Assembly: GCA_028571685.1 (NCBI GenBank)
Contig: CM053148.1
Coordinates: 86,698,001 to 86,762,000 of the forward strand
Length of the DNA: 64,000 nt
Origin: Heterohyrax brucei
Lineage: Eukaryota > Chordata > Mammalia > Hyracoidea > Procaviidae
Direction: 5' to 3'
The position numbers and the translations under genes were made by a program. Below, one piece after another: positions 54,640-64,000 of this stretch (its first letter is position 1; each line of letters begins with the position of its first letter). The notes under the pieces were generated by a model that saw only the letters and a program-made list of their open reading frames with translations, was not told the DNA's origin and did no database searches.

Positions 54640-54900
54640 TTGCCTACGGTTGACCACGGTAGTTCAGTCTGTCCGCCACCTTCCCTTCTCGATAATTAAA
54701 TCGGTGTCACTGTGCCGAGCCTGTGATTTACCGCGCTGAGCCTCTCAGCGCAGCTCTGTTAGCTGCTGGTGGGAATGGTTGTTCACATTTCATGCTGCTT
54801 CTCTTTCTATTAACAAAAATAGAATTTTTCAGGCGTCATTACAAGATTAAACTCTTGATAGAATGAATTGAAAGATTGTTGGTCCTTTTGACCACCAAGG
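54640..54900. other. CpG-retaining single-copy segment with hairpin
   Basis: 54689-54760 keeps about seven CpGs in 70 bp. Contains the perfect hairpin GCGCTGAG-CCT-CTCAGCGC (54733-54751) and a homeodomain-like ATAATTAAAT (54691-54700). Possible conserved regulatory element. Confidence 0.4.
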
Positions 54901-55083
54901 CAATTTTCCTCTTGGGAACTAGCAATCCAGAAAACTAGAGCCCCCAAAGAAGGTCTCTCCAAGGATGCAGTTTCTCTGTCAACTGGGAAAAAGCATTACA
55001 AGTTATAACTGAACTTGGAGATAAACTATGTATGAATGAATGTCTCTTAAATAAATAAAAGAATATTTCAGTATACAGTATAT

Positions 55084-55250
55084 ACCAAACCAAAGCAAAC
55101 CTAGAGTTGCTGAGTCAATTCTAGTCACCCTAAGGATCGAGTAGAACCACCCCACAGAGTTTCCAAGGACAGCCTGGTGCATTTGGACTGCTGACTGTTC
55201 AGTTAGCAGATGTAGCACTTAACCACTGCACCACCAGGGTTTCTATAGAA
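55084..55250 (-). mobile_element. AfroSINE
   Basis: Antisense: CCAAAGCAAACCTAGAGTTGC, GAACCACCCCACAGAGTTTCC, GCATTTGGACTGC, head TTAACCACTGCACCACCAGGG. A small deletion replaces the GACTCATAGCGACC word. Confidence 0.93.
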
Positions 55251-55289
55251 TACACAGACACCTTAAAATACCTATGAGCTACAGTATAT

Positions 55290-55350
55290 TAATAGCGACT
55301 CTGGGGGATCTGACTCGATGGCACTTGGCTTTGGCTTGGCAGGGGCATGG
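55290..55350 (+). mobile_element. AfroSINE tail fragment
   Basis: AATAGCGACTCTGGGGGATC, GACTCGATGGCACTTGG, CTTTGGCTTGGC: the last ~60 bp of a sense copy. Confidence 0.55.
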
Positions 55351-55399
55351 ATATTTTAGATTTCTGTGACCTTGTAAAAGATGCCTTCCAACTTTGTAA

Positions 55400-56105
55400 A
55401 ACAGTGTAAAACAATTTTTTTTTTTGAATTGGAAGATGCCAGTAAACTTTCCTATAACAGGCTCCTTCTTCCTCTGTTTTCTGCAACTTTCTTTTTCTGC
55501 AACTGCATCTCCTCTCCTCAGTCTGTGCCAGCACACTCTTTCTTTTCATTCTTTCCTTCTGCTATCCTCTTAACAAACACCTACTCCTTCCTTTCTACTC
55601 TCTCCTCTCTCCTTTCGAAAGAAATCAGTAGTATAGTCTCCTAGAATATATATATATCTAATACTGTAAGCACACACACCACATGCTCATGTGGTGTCCC
55701 TGAGTCCAGTCCATTCTTGTCTGAAGTGTTGACCTCAGTACTGGTTTCAGATCAGGACCAGCAGCAAGTCTAGAGACCATGTTCTCAGGGGACCCTCCAG
55801 GCTGTCGGACCATCGCTTCTGGTCTTTTAGTAGAATTCTTGATCTACACACCTCTTTTTCTCATGCTACATCAGGGACTCTACATTTTGTCCCCCGTCAC
55901 CGCTGCCTTTGTTGGTTGCTGGGCACTGTCTAGTTCTTCTGGTTTCGTATTGATGCAGTCTCCCATTCACATGGGTCCCTCTATCTCCTGGGCTCATTTT
56001 TGCCTGTGTCTTTGATGTCCTCTCTTGTTGTCTGTTCCAGATGGGTTGGGACTATTTGGTGTTCCTCAGATGGCAACCTGTTAGCTTTTAAGACCCCAGA
56101 TATAA
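55400..56105 (-). mobile_element. L1 3'UTR, antisense
   Basis: TGCCAGCACACTCTTTC..., CTCTCTCCTCTCTCC, TGAGTCCAGTCCATTCTTGTC, GACCAGCAGCAAGTC, TCTCCTGGGCTCATTTTTGC, TGTTCCTCAGATGGCAACC, ending at TTTTAAGACCCCAGAT (56090-56105). Contains the hairpin at 55676-55697. Confidence 0.85.
55676..55697 (-). other. Perfect hairpin in L1 3'UTR
   Basis: Arms ACACCACATG (55676-55685) and CATGTGGTGT (55688-55697), loop CT. Same place as 53448-53475. The copy near 6245 has the left arm but a degraded right arm. Confidence 0.85.
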
Positions 56106-56154
56106 GTGGCCTTTTATGGGACAATATGTTTCTGAAACACTAAAGGGCTACTAG

Positions 56155-56357
56155 CTATTGTTATGAGGCGCTGTGGAGCAGATTTGGAATCATAGCACCC
56201 TTGTCTGACACAGTAGAGCTGCCCTGTAAGGTTTTTTAGACTAATCTTTATGAGAGTAGATCACCAGGTCTTTCTCCTGAGGAAGTGTTACATGGACTTG
56301 AACCGCCAAATGCTCAGTTAGTAGTCTAGCACTTAACCCTTGTGTCACCATGGACCG
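56155..56357 (-). mobile_element. AfroSINE, older long variant
   Basis: Antisense: GTTATGAGGCGCTGTGGAGC, GTAGAGCTGCCCTGTAAGG, ATCACCAGGTCTTTCTCCTG, GACTTGAACCGCC, head CACTTAACCCTTGTGTCACC. Confidence 0.85.
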
Positions 56358-56387
56358 CAGTTTAAAGACAAAGGCAAAGGTGAAGGC

Positions 56388-56552
56388 AAAGCCCAAGCCG
56401 CAGCCATTCCAGTCGATTCTGACTCATAATGGCTCTGTAGGTCAGCGTAGAACTGTCCCACAGAGTTTCCAAGGAGCTCCTTGGAATTTGAACTGCTGAA
56501 CTTTTGATTAGCTGACATAGAACTGAACTACTCTGTTGCCAGGGTTTCCAGC
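56388..56552 (-). mobile_element. AfroSINE
   Basis: Antisense: GCAGCCATTCCAGTCGATTC, ACAGAGTTTCCAAGGAGC, ATTTGAACTGC, head CTGAACTACTCTGTTGCCAGGG. A GGCAAAGGTGAAGGCAAAG tail repeat precedes it (56370-56388). Confidence 0.92.
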
Positions 56553-57029
56553 TCATTGGCTAACAGACTTAGATTCTAATAAAAGCAAAAGAGCAAATCA
56601 TTTATTTATCAGACAGGTTTCATTGAAGTACTACATTGTCTATGACATATTCTTCACACTAAATTAAAGAAAATAGTTGAATCCAAGAAAATGCTTTAAG
56701 TATTAGTATGTAAAAGCATATTTAGAAGAAGTGTATTACCTGATACAATTTGATAAATGTGAATTTGATAATCTAAGCAAAAATGTTGAGTTTCAAATTC
56801 TATTTTTGGTGAATTGAGCTATTTTTCTCAAAGAGGTTGAAAAGTGCTCCAAAGAGTTTTTATTTGATGGGAGAGTTCTGTGCAGAACCTCTGTGGCTTC
56901 CTTCTGTCAAGTGACTCTACTCATTTCTGTCACATTGTGAACTAATACACTAGAGAAAAGAACATTTGACTGATACCTGGTGTGTGAATTCATGTTATGT
57001 AGAAAACTTAACCAAATCCAAGCAATGAG
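56553..57029. other. Single-copy DNA
   Basis: No repeat or exon recognised in about 480 bp. Confidence 0.4.
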
Positions 57030-57130
57030 GCTGTAAGGCAGGTAAGCAGCTAGAGTGGCCAAAGTCAGGGCAGTAAGTTACAGAAATCAAACTTGAATTC
57101 AGGTCCGCTTGACCTAAAATTCTGTGTTTT
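57030..57130 (-). mobile_element. MIR-like fragment
   Basis: CAGCTAGAGTGGCCAAAGTCAGG, CTTGAATTCAGGTCCGCTTGACC, AAAATTCTGTG fit the antisense MIR order loosely. Confidence 0.4.
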
Positions 57131-57217
57131 CTTCCTATGTTTTTCTTTCATAATGTTCAATTTGATGGAAAAATGATTCCTCAAAAAAATGGATAGAGTT
57201 TACAAAGTGAAAATTGT

Positions 57218-57475
57218 CTCCATTTTGGTATAGCTGCTGTGGGAAGCAGTTTGGTGGTTCCTCAAAAAGTTAAACATAGAATTGCCATGCCCACTTGGAG
57301 CAGAAGAGAATGAAGGACAGCAAAGACATAAGGAAAATATGAGCCCAAGAGACAGAGGGATCACAAAGTTCAGAGACGACATCGGCATGAGACCAGAAGA
57401 ACTAGAGAATTAGATGATGCCTGACCACCAACGACTGCCTTGACAAAGAACATGACAAATGACGTCTGATTTGGG
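57218..57475 (+). mobile_element. L1 fragment, ORF2 to 3'UTR, internally deleted
   Basis: GGTATAGCTGCTGTGGGAAGC and TTCCTCAAAAAGTTAAACATAG (57253-57274) are from L1 ORF2; from about 57290 the text is the L1 3'UTR (GGACAGCAAAGACATAAGG, TATGAGCCCAAGAGACAGAG, GAACTAGAGAATTAGATG). The ORF2 end between them is missing. Confidence 0.75.
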
Positions 57476-57479
57476 TCCA

Positions 57480-58045
57480 TGCCCTGGAGCAGCCAAGCCA
57501 ATAAAATGTACTCCAAGTTAGAAAGAGGAAGAAGGTTTACTAGGAAGTATGGTACCACCAGAGACTCGACAACAAGGCAGGGTGTTCTCCATGGAGTCTC
57601 AACAGGCAATTTTTACATCAGAGTTTATATATGACTTCAACAAGAAATACTTCATGTTTTTAAGCATGTAGCCTACAGATAATTGTATACGTACGAAATA
57701 GTCACAAGAAACTCTTTATTAAACTACAGATATGTATGTCAGACACCTGGACTCTAATCTGCCTGTATGTAACAGGCAAAGACTAAACTTGTATAAAAAT
57801 TTCTCAGCTAGTGAAGCTAGCCTGCCGAGTTCACTCTGAGATAAGGAACAAGAAGGAAAAGTTGTGGGTACACAAAATGCCAGGCAGCCTTCCTAGCTGC
57901 TGTTTTCCAGGCTGAGGGCCATTTCTCAGGAGAGCAAAAAAGAGGAGGGAGACCAAGGTCACAGGAGCTGAGGGGGCTCTGTGTCCCTTGGGAGAGAGGC
58001 CAGTGCAGAAGCCAGGGTAGCTGCTGCCGTAAAAAACACTTAACA
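57480..58045 (-). mobile_element. ERV1-like LTR
   Basis: Antisense, TG...CA borders at 57480 and 58045 (566 bp). Minus-strand landmarks: TATA-like CATATATAAAC (57622-57634 region), then GAGACTCCATGGAGAACACC, a polyadenylation-type AGTAAACCTTCTTCCTC (57527-57543 region) and CATTTTATTGGCTTGGCTGC near the 3' end. This is the U3-R-U5 layout of gammaretrovirus-like LTRs. No exact flanking duplication and no internal genes seen. Borders are inference. Confidence 0.5.
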
Positions 58046-58349
58046 GATTATTTAGAGCATCATCATGGCATTAGTTACGTGAGCTCTCTATTGCACATTT
58101 TGAAAAGGGGAAAACATGTTGCAAGGTATCAGGGTTACACAAAGACACACGTGTAATACAGTAAACTGACAGTATGGTAGCCTCGCTTGTCTCTTACGTT
58201 GCTCAACTTCTTGACTTTGGTATCTGGCCTGGCTTTCTGTTTGTTGTACATTAGTCAACAAGACTCATTTGGAATAGGAGTAAGGGGACTGAAGTAGAGA
58301 GGTAGAACCGGTGGTGTTGGGATGATGAGCAGGAGTGTAACAGAGTGAT
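58046..58349. other. No feature recognised
   Basis: About 300 bp between two LTRs; a reverse frame of 95 codons (58255-58542) runs into the MLT1 and is not a gene. Confidence 0.4.
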
Positions 58350-58836
58350 CATAAGAATGTTCTCTTTTTTTCACTTCTTGTGTCCTATGATGTTGCATCT
58401 TCTTCCATCGAGAAGTGGGGTCTATCATCCTTCTTCTTGGATCTTGGTTAGACTTGTGACCCGCTTTGGCCAAAGGAACATGGAAGAACTGCACTGTGCC
58501 AGCCCTAGGGCTATGTCCAAAAGGTCTTAACAGCTTCTGCATGCTCTGTGCTCGGCTGCTAGGAAGAAGAACCCAGGCTAGCCTGCTGGCTGATTCAAGA
58601 TATGTTCTGTCATTTTGCTAGTCAGCAACCACATATGCAACAGAAGTACAAGTGAGGCTATTTTAAAGCTGCCAGGCCCTAGGTGACACATAGACACACA
58701 AGTCAGCACCACTGACATCATCAAGAAATGGCCCCAGGTCAGCAGAGCCCTGACCTGACCTGACCTGTAGACTCATGAGAAATAATGAAAGATTACAGAC
58801 TGTTTCAAGTCACTTGTTTTTAAGACTGTCTGTTAC
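58350..58836 (+). mobile_element. MLT1-type MaLR LTR
   Basis: Sense: GGATCTTGGTTAGACTTGTG, CTTTGGCCAAAGGAACATGG, ACTGTGCCAGCCCTAGGGC, AACCCAGGCTAGCCTGCTGG, GACTCATGAGAAATAATG and CAAGTCACTTGTTTTTAAG. Old, widespread eutherian LTR. An AfroSINE cuts it at the 3' end. Confidence 0.75.
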
Positions 58837-58837
58837 A

Positions 58838-59014
58838 CCAAACCAAAAAACCAAACCCAGTGCTCAAGTTGACTCCGACTCTTAGCAACCCTAAGACCCC
58901 AGATCAGAGTAGAACTGCTCCATAGAGTTTCCAAGGAGCAGTTGGTGGATTCAAACTGCCAGCCTTCTGGTTAGCAGACATAGCACTTAACCACTGTGCC
59001 ACCAGGATTTCCAC
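58838..59014 (-). mobile_element. AfroSINE
   Basis: Antisense: AACCAAACCCAGTGCTCAAG, CTTAGCAACCCTAAGACC, GAGTTTCCAAGGAGCAG, ATTCAAACTGCC, head TTAACCACTGTGCCACCAGG. A 12-bp insert (AGACCCCAGATC) sits in the middle. Confidence 0.93.
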
Positions 59015-59359
59015 AGCTCATTGATTAGGGAGATTAAGAAGTAAGACAACTGAGTGTAAATGGGCCAAAAACTAACACATCGTATCTGTTGCTGTTAGGA
59101 AAAAGGAAGAGAGAACTCAGTGCTGGCAGTTACAGGGCAAGTGAACTGAAATACAGCTCAGTAATTAATATGTATGCATTGACAGTTGTGAAGACTAAGA
59201 GAAAAGTAAGTACATGTACTTAAAATTATAAACAAAAAGTGCTATCAAAGATTCACTAAAGTGTTTCAAAGGATACTAGGCAAAATACTGGGTTTTACCC
59301 TCCGATTGAAAAAAGTCTCCTTGTATGACTTTGGGATTAAACAGGCCTGACCGTAAGTT
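59015..59359. other. No feature recognised
   Basis: About 345 bp, A-rich, no repeat or exon recognised. Confidence 0.4.
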
Positions 59360-59525
59360 GGAACCCTGGTGGTACAGTGGTTAAATGCTATGTCTGGCCT
59401 TAATCAAACCAAACCCAGCGCCTGTGAGTCAATTCCGACTCATAGCAACCCTACAGATCAAATAGAACTGTCCCACAAGAGGGTTTCCAGGGAGCACCTG
59501 GCAGATTGAAACTGCTGACCTGGGC
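59360..59525. mobile_element. AfroSINE pieces in opposite orientation
   Basis: 59360-59397 is a sense head only (GGAACCCTGGTGGTACAGTGG, TTAAATGCTATG). 59405-59525 is an antisense copy that lacks exactly its head (CAAACCCAGCGCCTGTGAG, CATAGCAACCCTACAG, ATTGAAACTGCTGACC). Either a rearranged single copy or two truncated ones. Confidence 0.8.
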
Positions 59526-60603
59526 TTAAGTTTATTGCTATTTCTTGCTATCGCTTGTCTGAAATGGCAAAATAAAGTAAATCGTTTCGTTTTGGTATCT
59601 GAGTTTTATGCCACTATGTTTTTTTTTAGCTGAAATGAGCAGTGGAAAATAGCATTTCCATGGAATCAGCCTTTTAAAATATGCACCACTGTTTTGAACA
59701 GCAAGCTGATTTTCGAGTTCGTCAGATGTCTATTTATGTGGTGAATGTCTCTGTCACACATACATTTTGTCGATCACCGCCTTCCTTCTGTTCTGACGCA
59801 GCGTGCTGTGAGCAACTTCTAAAACGTGATGCATGTTGTGCTTGTTTCAAGTGAGAATCAGTTACAATGACAAGGATGCCGCAAAGCCACCCAGGCTCCA
59901 TTATAATGCTGCTGCCACCAAAGCAATCACTGGAGTTTTAAATTAAAAAAAAAAAACTGAGTCCACAATTCAGTTAGCAGCTCCTTTTATTTGGCTCTTA
60001 AATGAGCTTATCCATGGAAAGAAATTTTGTCTGAATCAGCTCTGAAAAGAAATATTTATTATGAGCTGAAGACCTGAAACTGATCAGAAGGGAGATGATT
60101 GCAAATCCTATGAGAAAACCAATAATCCTGCTTCTCCCCTGGGTTCTGTTTTGAGAATTCTTATTTTTTAAAAATTATAATAACATGGAGACAGGCTAAG
60201 GACATGGAGCTAATTCACAAGGGAAAATTTGAAGATTAGACCTGGAAATTTGGTCCATGCAATTTTGAATAGAAATAATGGGAAACCAAAGCATTTGCTA
60301 TATTTTCAGAACGTTATTTTCTATATTACCTAGTATCTCTGGTTCTTCATGCTTCTTCTGATTTATTTTCTCCTGGGGATCTTATTATAAAGCAGATGAC
60401 ATTAGTTTATAAATGTGACTGGAAAGAAATATATAGAACAAGTAGCCTGAAGGTAACCAATACCAAAGCTCAACAACTTACAAATAAGTTTACAAAGACA
60501 AAAGAATGCTGAAGTACATCCCCAAAGGGCTCAGTAAGAATGGGCTCTCTCCACTTGTGCACTTGAAAGGAAGAGTTGATGCTGTTTAAAGACTTTACTT
60601 AAA
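59526..60603. other. Single-copy DNA, candidate conserved element
   Basis: 59690-60150 is repeat-free, keeps several CpGs (59773-59778, 59802-59809, 59825) and has long text without simple runs except A12 (59946-59957). No exon recognised. Confidence 0.4.
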
Positions 60604-60781
60604 GGTGTACTAATTGCCACTGCCTTTAAGTCCATTTCAACCCACAGCAATCCTGTAGGACAGAGTAGAAATGTGCCATGGAGTTTCCAAAGAGCTCCTG
60701 GTGGATTTGAACTGCCGATCTTTTGGTTAGCAGACATAGCACTTAACCACTATGCTACCAGGGTTTCCAAGAGATGTACTA
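60604..60781 (-). mobile_element. AfroSINE with target duplication
   Basis: Antisense: CACTGCCTTTAAGTCC, CAATCCTGTAGGACAGAGTAG, GATTTGAACTGCCG, head TTAACCACTATGCTACCAGGG. Flanks GGTGTACTA (60604-60612) and GATGTACTA (60773-60781). Confidence 0.95.
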
Positions 60782-61819
60782 GGGTGTTTTAATAATGGTG
60801 ATAATAATAAGCTTGTAAAAGTTATATGGTGCCAAGTGCTTTGGCCTCTTTTTCTCATGGAAACCTTCAATATTTTCTCCAAACATATTTAACAAATGAT
60901 AGATGAGCTGCCTTAAATTGTCAACACAGGATCACAGCATATCTTTAAAAAATGGCCATTTTAAGCAGCTTAGTCTAAGAGAAGTGGGGGCAAAAAGTGT
61001 CAAGGTGAAGAGAATCACCATAATACCCACAAACCAAAGAAAATCCCATGTCTGCATAATCCCAGAATCCTCCTGATGCACACACAGCTTACTAGTTTAA
61101 AAGGCAGAGAATGAAAAGCAAATTAAAACACAGAAGGAAAACCAGCTAGACTTCGTGATAATATGGAGTGGGCACAGCAGAGCTTTCTGACCCTCTGGAA
61201 GGAAAAGTGGCTGGTTACATAACTAACAGCCAAGAGACAAAGTCAGTAAGATGTGCAAAGAAGTTCTAAAACTCACCCAAGTTCACGTTCATAGCCTGTA
61301 AATAATGACATATCGTAGTTAGTAAGGAGGCAGAAAGAACGTTACAGTGTGCCCTAAAAAAATTAACCAATTTAACAAATCTCCTCATTGTCCTATACTT
61401 CAGGCCTATCATCAAGACTTCTTCTTCTTTTTTTTTTTTTTTTTACTGTATTTTAATTATATTTCATGGGGAGGAAAATGTGTACTTCATTAGTAAGTAT
61501 TGTAAAGATAAGACATATCTGAAATATTACATTAAGTATTTGGAAATTACATACCAAGTGATTTTTGTGTTGTTTGTTCATCTGTTTTTAAAAATTTTAG
61601 AAAAGTTAAGTGGGTGTATAGTCATATATCACCAAGATATTTCAAAGAAAAGTAAGTAGAGGAACTATAAGGACAATATAAAGGCATTCTTGACATTATG
61701 TCTACAGTTTATTGAGTAAAACTAAGAAATAATTGACTTATAGGCTGTGATTGGAAACCTGAGCAAAGATGCCTTTGCAGGCCACGACTTGAAACTGCCA
61801 CGTATCTCCTTCTCCCAGG
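60782..61819. other. Single-copy DNA, about 1 kb
   Basis: No repeat recognised except a T run at 61425-61444. No exon seen. Confidence 0.4.
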
Positions 61820-62018
61820 AAGCCAATGGTACAGCGACTATTACTTGTTTTGCCAGCTCTACTGACATAGCATTGAAGCACTACAGCTACTAACCAAAAG
61901 GTGGGCAGTTCCAATCCACCAGGCACTCCTTGGAAACTCTATGAGACAGTTTTGCTCTGTCCTATGCAGTCATTAAGCGGAAGAATCGACTTGACACAAT
62001 GGGTTTGAGTTTTGGATT
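61820..62018 (+). mobile_element. AfroSINE with altered head
   Basis: Sense: GGAAGCCAATGGTACAGCG, then about 40 bp of foreign text, then GCACTACAGCTACTAACC, box B GTTCCAATCCACC, CACTCCTTGGAAACTC, tail AGCGGAAGAATCGACTTG and GGGTTTGAGTTTTGG. Confidence 0.85.
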
Positions 62019-62464
62019 TCCTTTGCTTGGAGTCTCTGTGGTTCCTTTGCCCTTATCTTCACTGAGAGCAAGAACAGCTCTGGGGCCAAGGCTGTTTTCT
62101 GCTTCTGCCTTTAGGTAAGATTGACTCAAGACACAGACCTGTGTTTGATACATTTAGTAAAGCCCAAGTTGTGTCCTTCTCTCTTTGTGCACTGAACTTT
62201 TGTGTCACTCCGAAAACAATTAATAAGAAAGCATGGTCCGGTCTGGAGAGGTGAGAAAACCCAAGTCTGACAGACCTGTGGTGGCTGAATTCACGTTAGG
62301 ATCCCTGTCAAACTCTTTAAAAGGACCATGGCAATGTACCTTTAATGTGTTGTATTTGTTTTTCTAGCAAAGAGGCCTATAAGGTTTCTTATATTCTTAA
62401 AGATACCTGGAATTTAAAACAAATTCAGAAACGGTAACACAATTAAAAACATCATTCATTTGAG
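62016..62464. other. Single-copy DNA
   Basis: No repeat or exon recognised in about 450 bp. Confidence 0.4.
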
Positions 62465-62632
62465 GAATCAAATCAAACTCGTTTCGGTGAAGTCAATTCT
62501 GACTCACAGTGACCCTATAGGTCAGAGTACAGCCGCCCCACAGAGTTTCCAATGAACTCTTGTCAGATGTGAGCTGCTAACCTTTCGGTCAGCAAACATA
62601 GCACTTTACCTCTATGCCACCAGGGTTGATGT
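62465..62632 (-). mobile_element. AfroSINE
   Basis: Antisense: GAATCAAATCAAACTCG, GTCAATTCTGACTCACAGTG, ACAGAGTTTCCAATGAAC, GATGTGAGCTGC, head CTTTACCTCTATGCCACCAGGG. Confidence 0.93.
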
Positions 62633-63019
62633 TTACTAATAAAAAGGTGACGAGTTTCAAAGTACAGCAAGAATATACAGAATTGGAAAGTGTTTGCAAA
62701 CACTGTGCTAAAACAGAAAACCACAATCCATTGCATTTTTTTTTTCCATCTGAAAGAAAATTGTGTCATACCTCTTGAAAAGCGAAATTCGGTTGTGACT
62801 TCTCAGTGTATTCTTGCATGTCTAGGAGGACTCCGGCTCAAAAACTCAAGAATCTGTCTATAAATGTTGTATACAGCAGCTATTGCTTGATGAAGCCAGC
62901 ATAAAGTCCATCCAGTTCAGTCTTCTATCTCCATGCTCGTATTCATCAAGTCACCTTCTGATAATGCTTTGTCTTTCTATGTGGATATAACTGCAAATAG
63001 ACAGTATACTCAACCAGAG
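62633..63019. other. No feature recognised
   Basis: About 390 bp without recognised repeat; a T run at 62738-62746. Confidence 0.4.
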
Positions 63020-63382
63020 GCCCAAACCCAGTTCTAACTCCTGAGGACTCCATGTCTTACAGAGCAGAACGGCTCAACAGGGCTTTTTGGGCTGTAATTT
63101 TTACAAGAAGCAGATTGCAAGACTTTCTTCTGCAGTGTCACTGACCACCAAAGCCACCGCTGTTGAGTAGATTCCAACTCATAGTGACCCTGTAGGTTGA
63201 AGTAGAACTGACCCATAGAGTTTCCAAGGGGCACCTGGCAGATCTGAACCGCCGACCTTCTAGTTAGTAGACATGGCACTTAGCCACTACACCACCAGGA
63301 TTTCCTGCAGTGCCATCGGGTTCAAACCATTCACTTTTAAGTTAGTAGTTTCATGCCAGCTGTGCCACCCAGGGTACTACTT
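63020..63382 (-). mobile_element. Older AfroSINE split by a younger one
   Basis: Antisense outer copy: CCAAACCCAGTTCTAACTCC, AGCAGAACGGCTCAACAGG, CAGATTGCAAGACTTTCTTC (63109-63129), resuming at 63305 with CTGCAGTGCCATCGGG, GTTCAAACCATTC, head CAGCTGTGCCACCCAGGG. Confidence 0.85.
63148..63304 (-). mobile_element. AfroSINE inserted in an older AfroSINE
   Basis: Antisense: CCACCGCTGTTGAGTAGATTC, CATAGTGACCCTGTAGG, GAGTTTCCAAGGGGCACC, GATCTGAACCGCCG, head TTAGCCACTACACCACCAGG. Flanks TGCAGTGTCA (63132-63141) and TGCAGTGCCA (63306-63315). Confidence 0.93.
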
Positions 63383-63604
63383 AGTGGACACGAATATTTA
63401 CTGTCCTTGCTGGCTGAGCTTCTCAATGCAAATTAACAAATTGGCATCAGGGTTCTATATCCTTCTGTCAATTCGCTAGAACCAGTTAGTTCCAAGGTGA
63501 CTCTTCCTTTCTCAGCCTACTCTATACGGAATACCAAACATTCACGCACGTGGCCAGACTGGAGCACCATTTAGAGCAAGTAAGATGTTTAAGTTCACAT
63601 CACC

Positions 63605-63742
63605 AGCCACTCGATGGGAAAAGATGTGGCAGTCTGTGTCTCTAAAGGTTTAAAACCTTGGAAACCCTATAGGACACTTCTGCTTGGTTCTTTAGGGTTG
63701 CTCTCAATTGGAATCAACTTTAGAGCAATAAGTGTAAAAATT
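63605..63742 (+). mobile_element. AfroSINE, longer variant, 5' truncated
   Basis: Sense: CGATGGGAAAAGATGTGGCAG, TAAAGGTTTAAAACCTTGG, GAAACCCTATAGGACACTTC, tail GTTGCTCTCAATTGGAATC. Head absent. Confidence 0.85.
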
Positions 63743-64000
63743 AGCATTAATGAAATTCACATAAACATCTTGCCTGCTTTCCTAAGAATGATGCAGTCAT
63801 GGAAAAATTATTCAGCAAGACGTTTTGTAAAGTTTATTTAATGCTTAAAATGTGCATAAAATTCACAATTATCAGTTAGTACCTCAGATTTAGAAAGGAA
63901 GTCAGATGCTGAAAATGCTTCGGTAGATGAATTTATATTTTACTGAATTAAAGTTTGAAAGCCGCACCTTATCTTCACTGAGTTTCCTTATAATTCAACA

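Overview
This window is mammalian nuclear DNA from an afrotherian, most probably an elephant or another paenungulate. The call rests on dozens of AfroSINE copies (tRNA-like head with box B, and a tail of the type TCGCTATGAGTCGGAAT...GACTCGA), on many 3' ends of an RTE (BovB-like) LINE that shares that tail, and on L1 3'UTRs, MaLR LTRs, MER5A and MIR. The base composition is A+T-rich and CpG-poor. I find no protein-coding gene, rRNA, tRNA gene or CpG island. It reads as intergenic DNA or the inside of a very large intron. Almost every open frame is a fragment of a transposon or of a simple repeat.

Layout. 1-9.6 kb: the end of a MaLR LTR, a mariner derivative (1320-1874), a tiny L1 with a 5' inversion, AfroSINEs, MER5A, an RTE tail and a long antisense L1 (about 6.0-7.8 kb). 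9.6-17.4 kb: AfroSINEs, three to four RTE 3' ends (two head-to-tail at 11.5-12.9 kb), an MLT1-like LTR and an ERV1-like LTR. 18.6-19.0 kb: a compound trinucleotide microsatellite. 20.3-22.6 kb: an antisense MaLR provirus with internal sequence beside a second MaLR LTR. 24.0-26.0 kb: an RTE tail, then an L1 3'UTR split by a MaLR LTR. 28.7 kb: a candidate 26-nt microexon. 29.8-31.75 kb: a MaLR LTR split by a relatively young L1 that keeps an in-frame ORF2 C-terminus. 32.5-34.9 kb: an AfroSINE cluster, a MaLR LTR and an old L1. 36.0 and 46.3 kb: two more copies of the mariner derivative. 40.0-40.5 kb: a pure CCAAA pentamer array of at least 76 units grown from the tail of an AfroSINE. 42.9-44.4 kb: an old L1-like block with SINEs. 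45.8-46.9 kb: an RTE carrying both an AfroSINE and a mariner copy. 50.7-56.6 kb: a long-form AfroSINE, a CTCF-like site, a SINE in a SINE, L1 3'UTRs with a hairpin, and a CpG-rich hairpin segment. 57.2-59 kb: L1, ERV1-like LTR, MLT1 LTR. 59.5-64 kb: mostly single-copy DNA with scattered AfroSINEs.

The most interesting structure is a mariner-derived family in three copies. Its ends are about 170-180 bp inverted arms that both carry the C-terminal coding part of the transposase. One copy interrupts an RTE, so the family moved after that RTE landed. Other points for follow-up are the CCAAA array, the candidate microexon, the L1 3'UTR hairpin that keeps its pairing while its sequence changes, and single-copy islands with CTCF-like, CCAAT/TATA-like or CpG-rich content. 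All family names are from pattern recognition. No search was run, so borders of old repeats are approximate.
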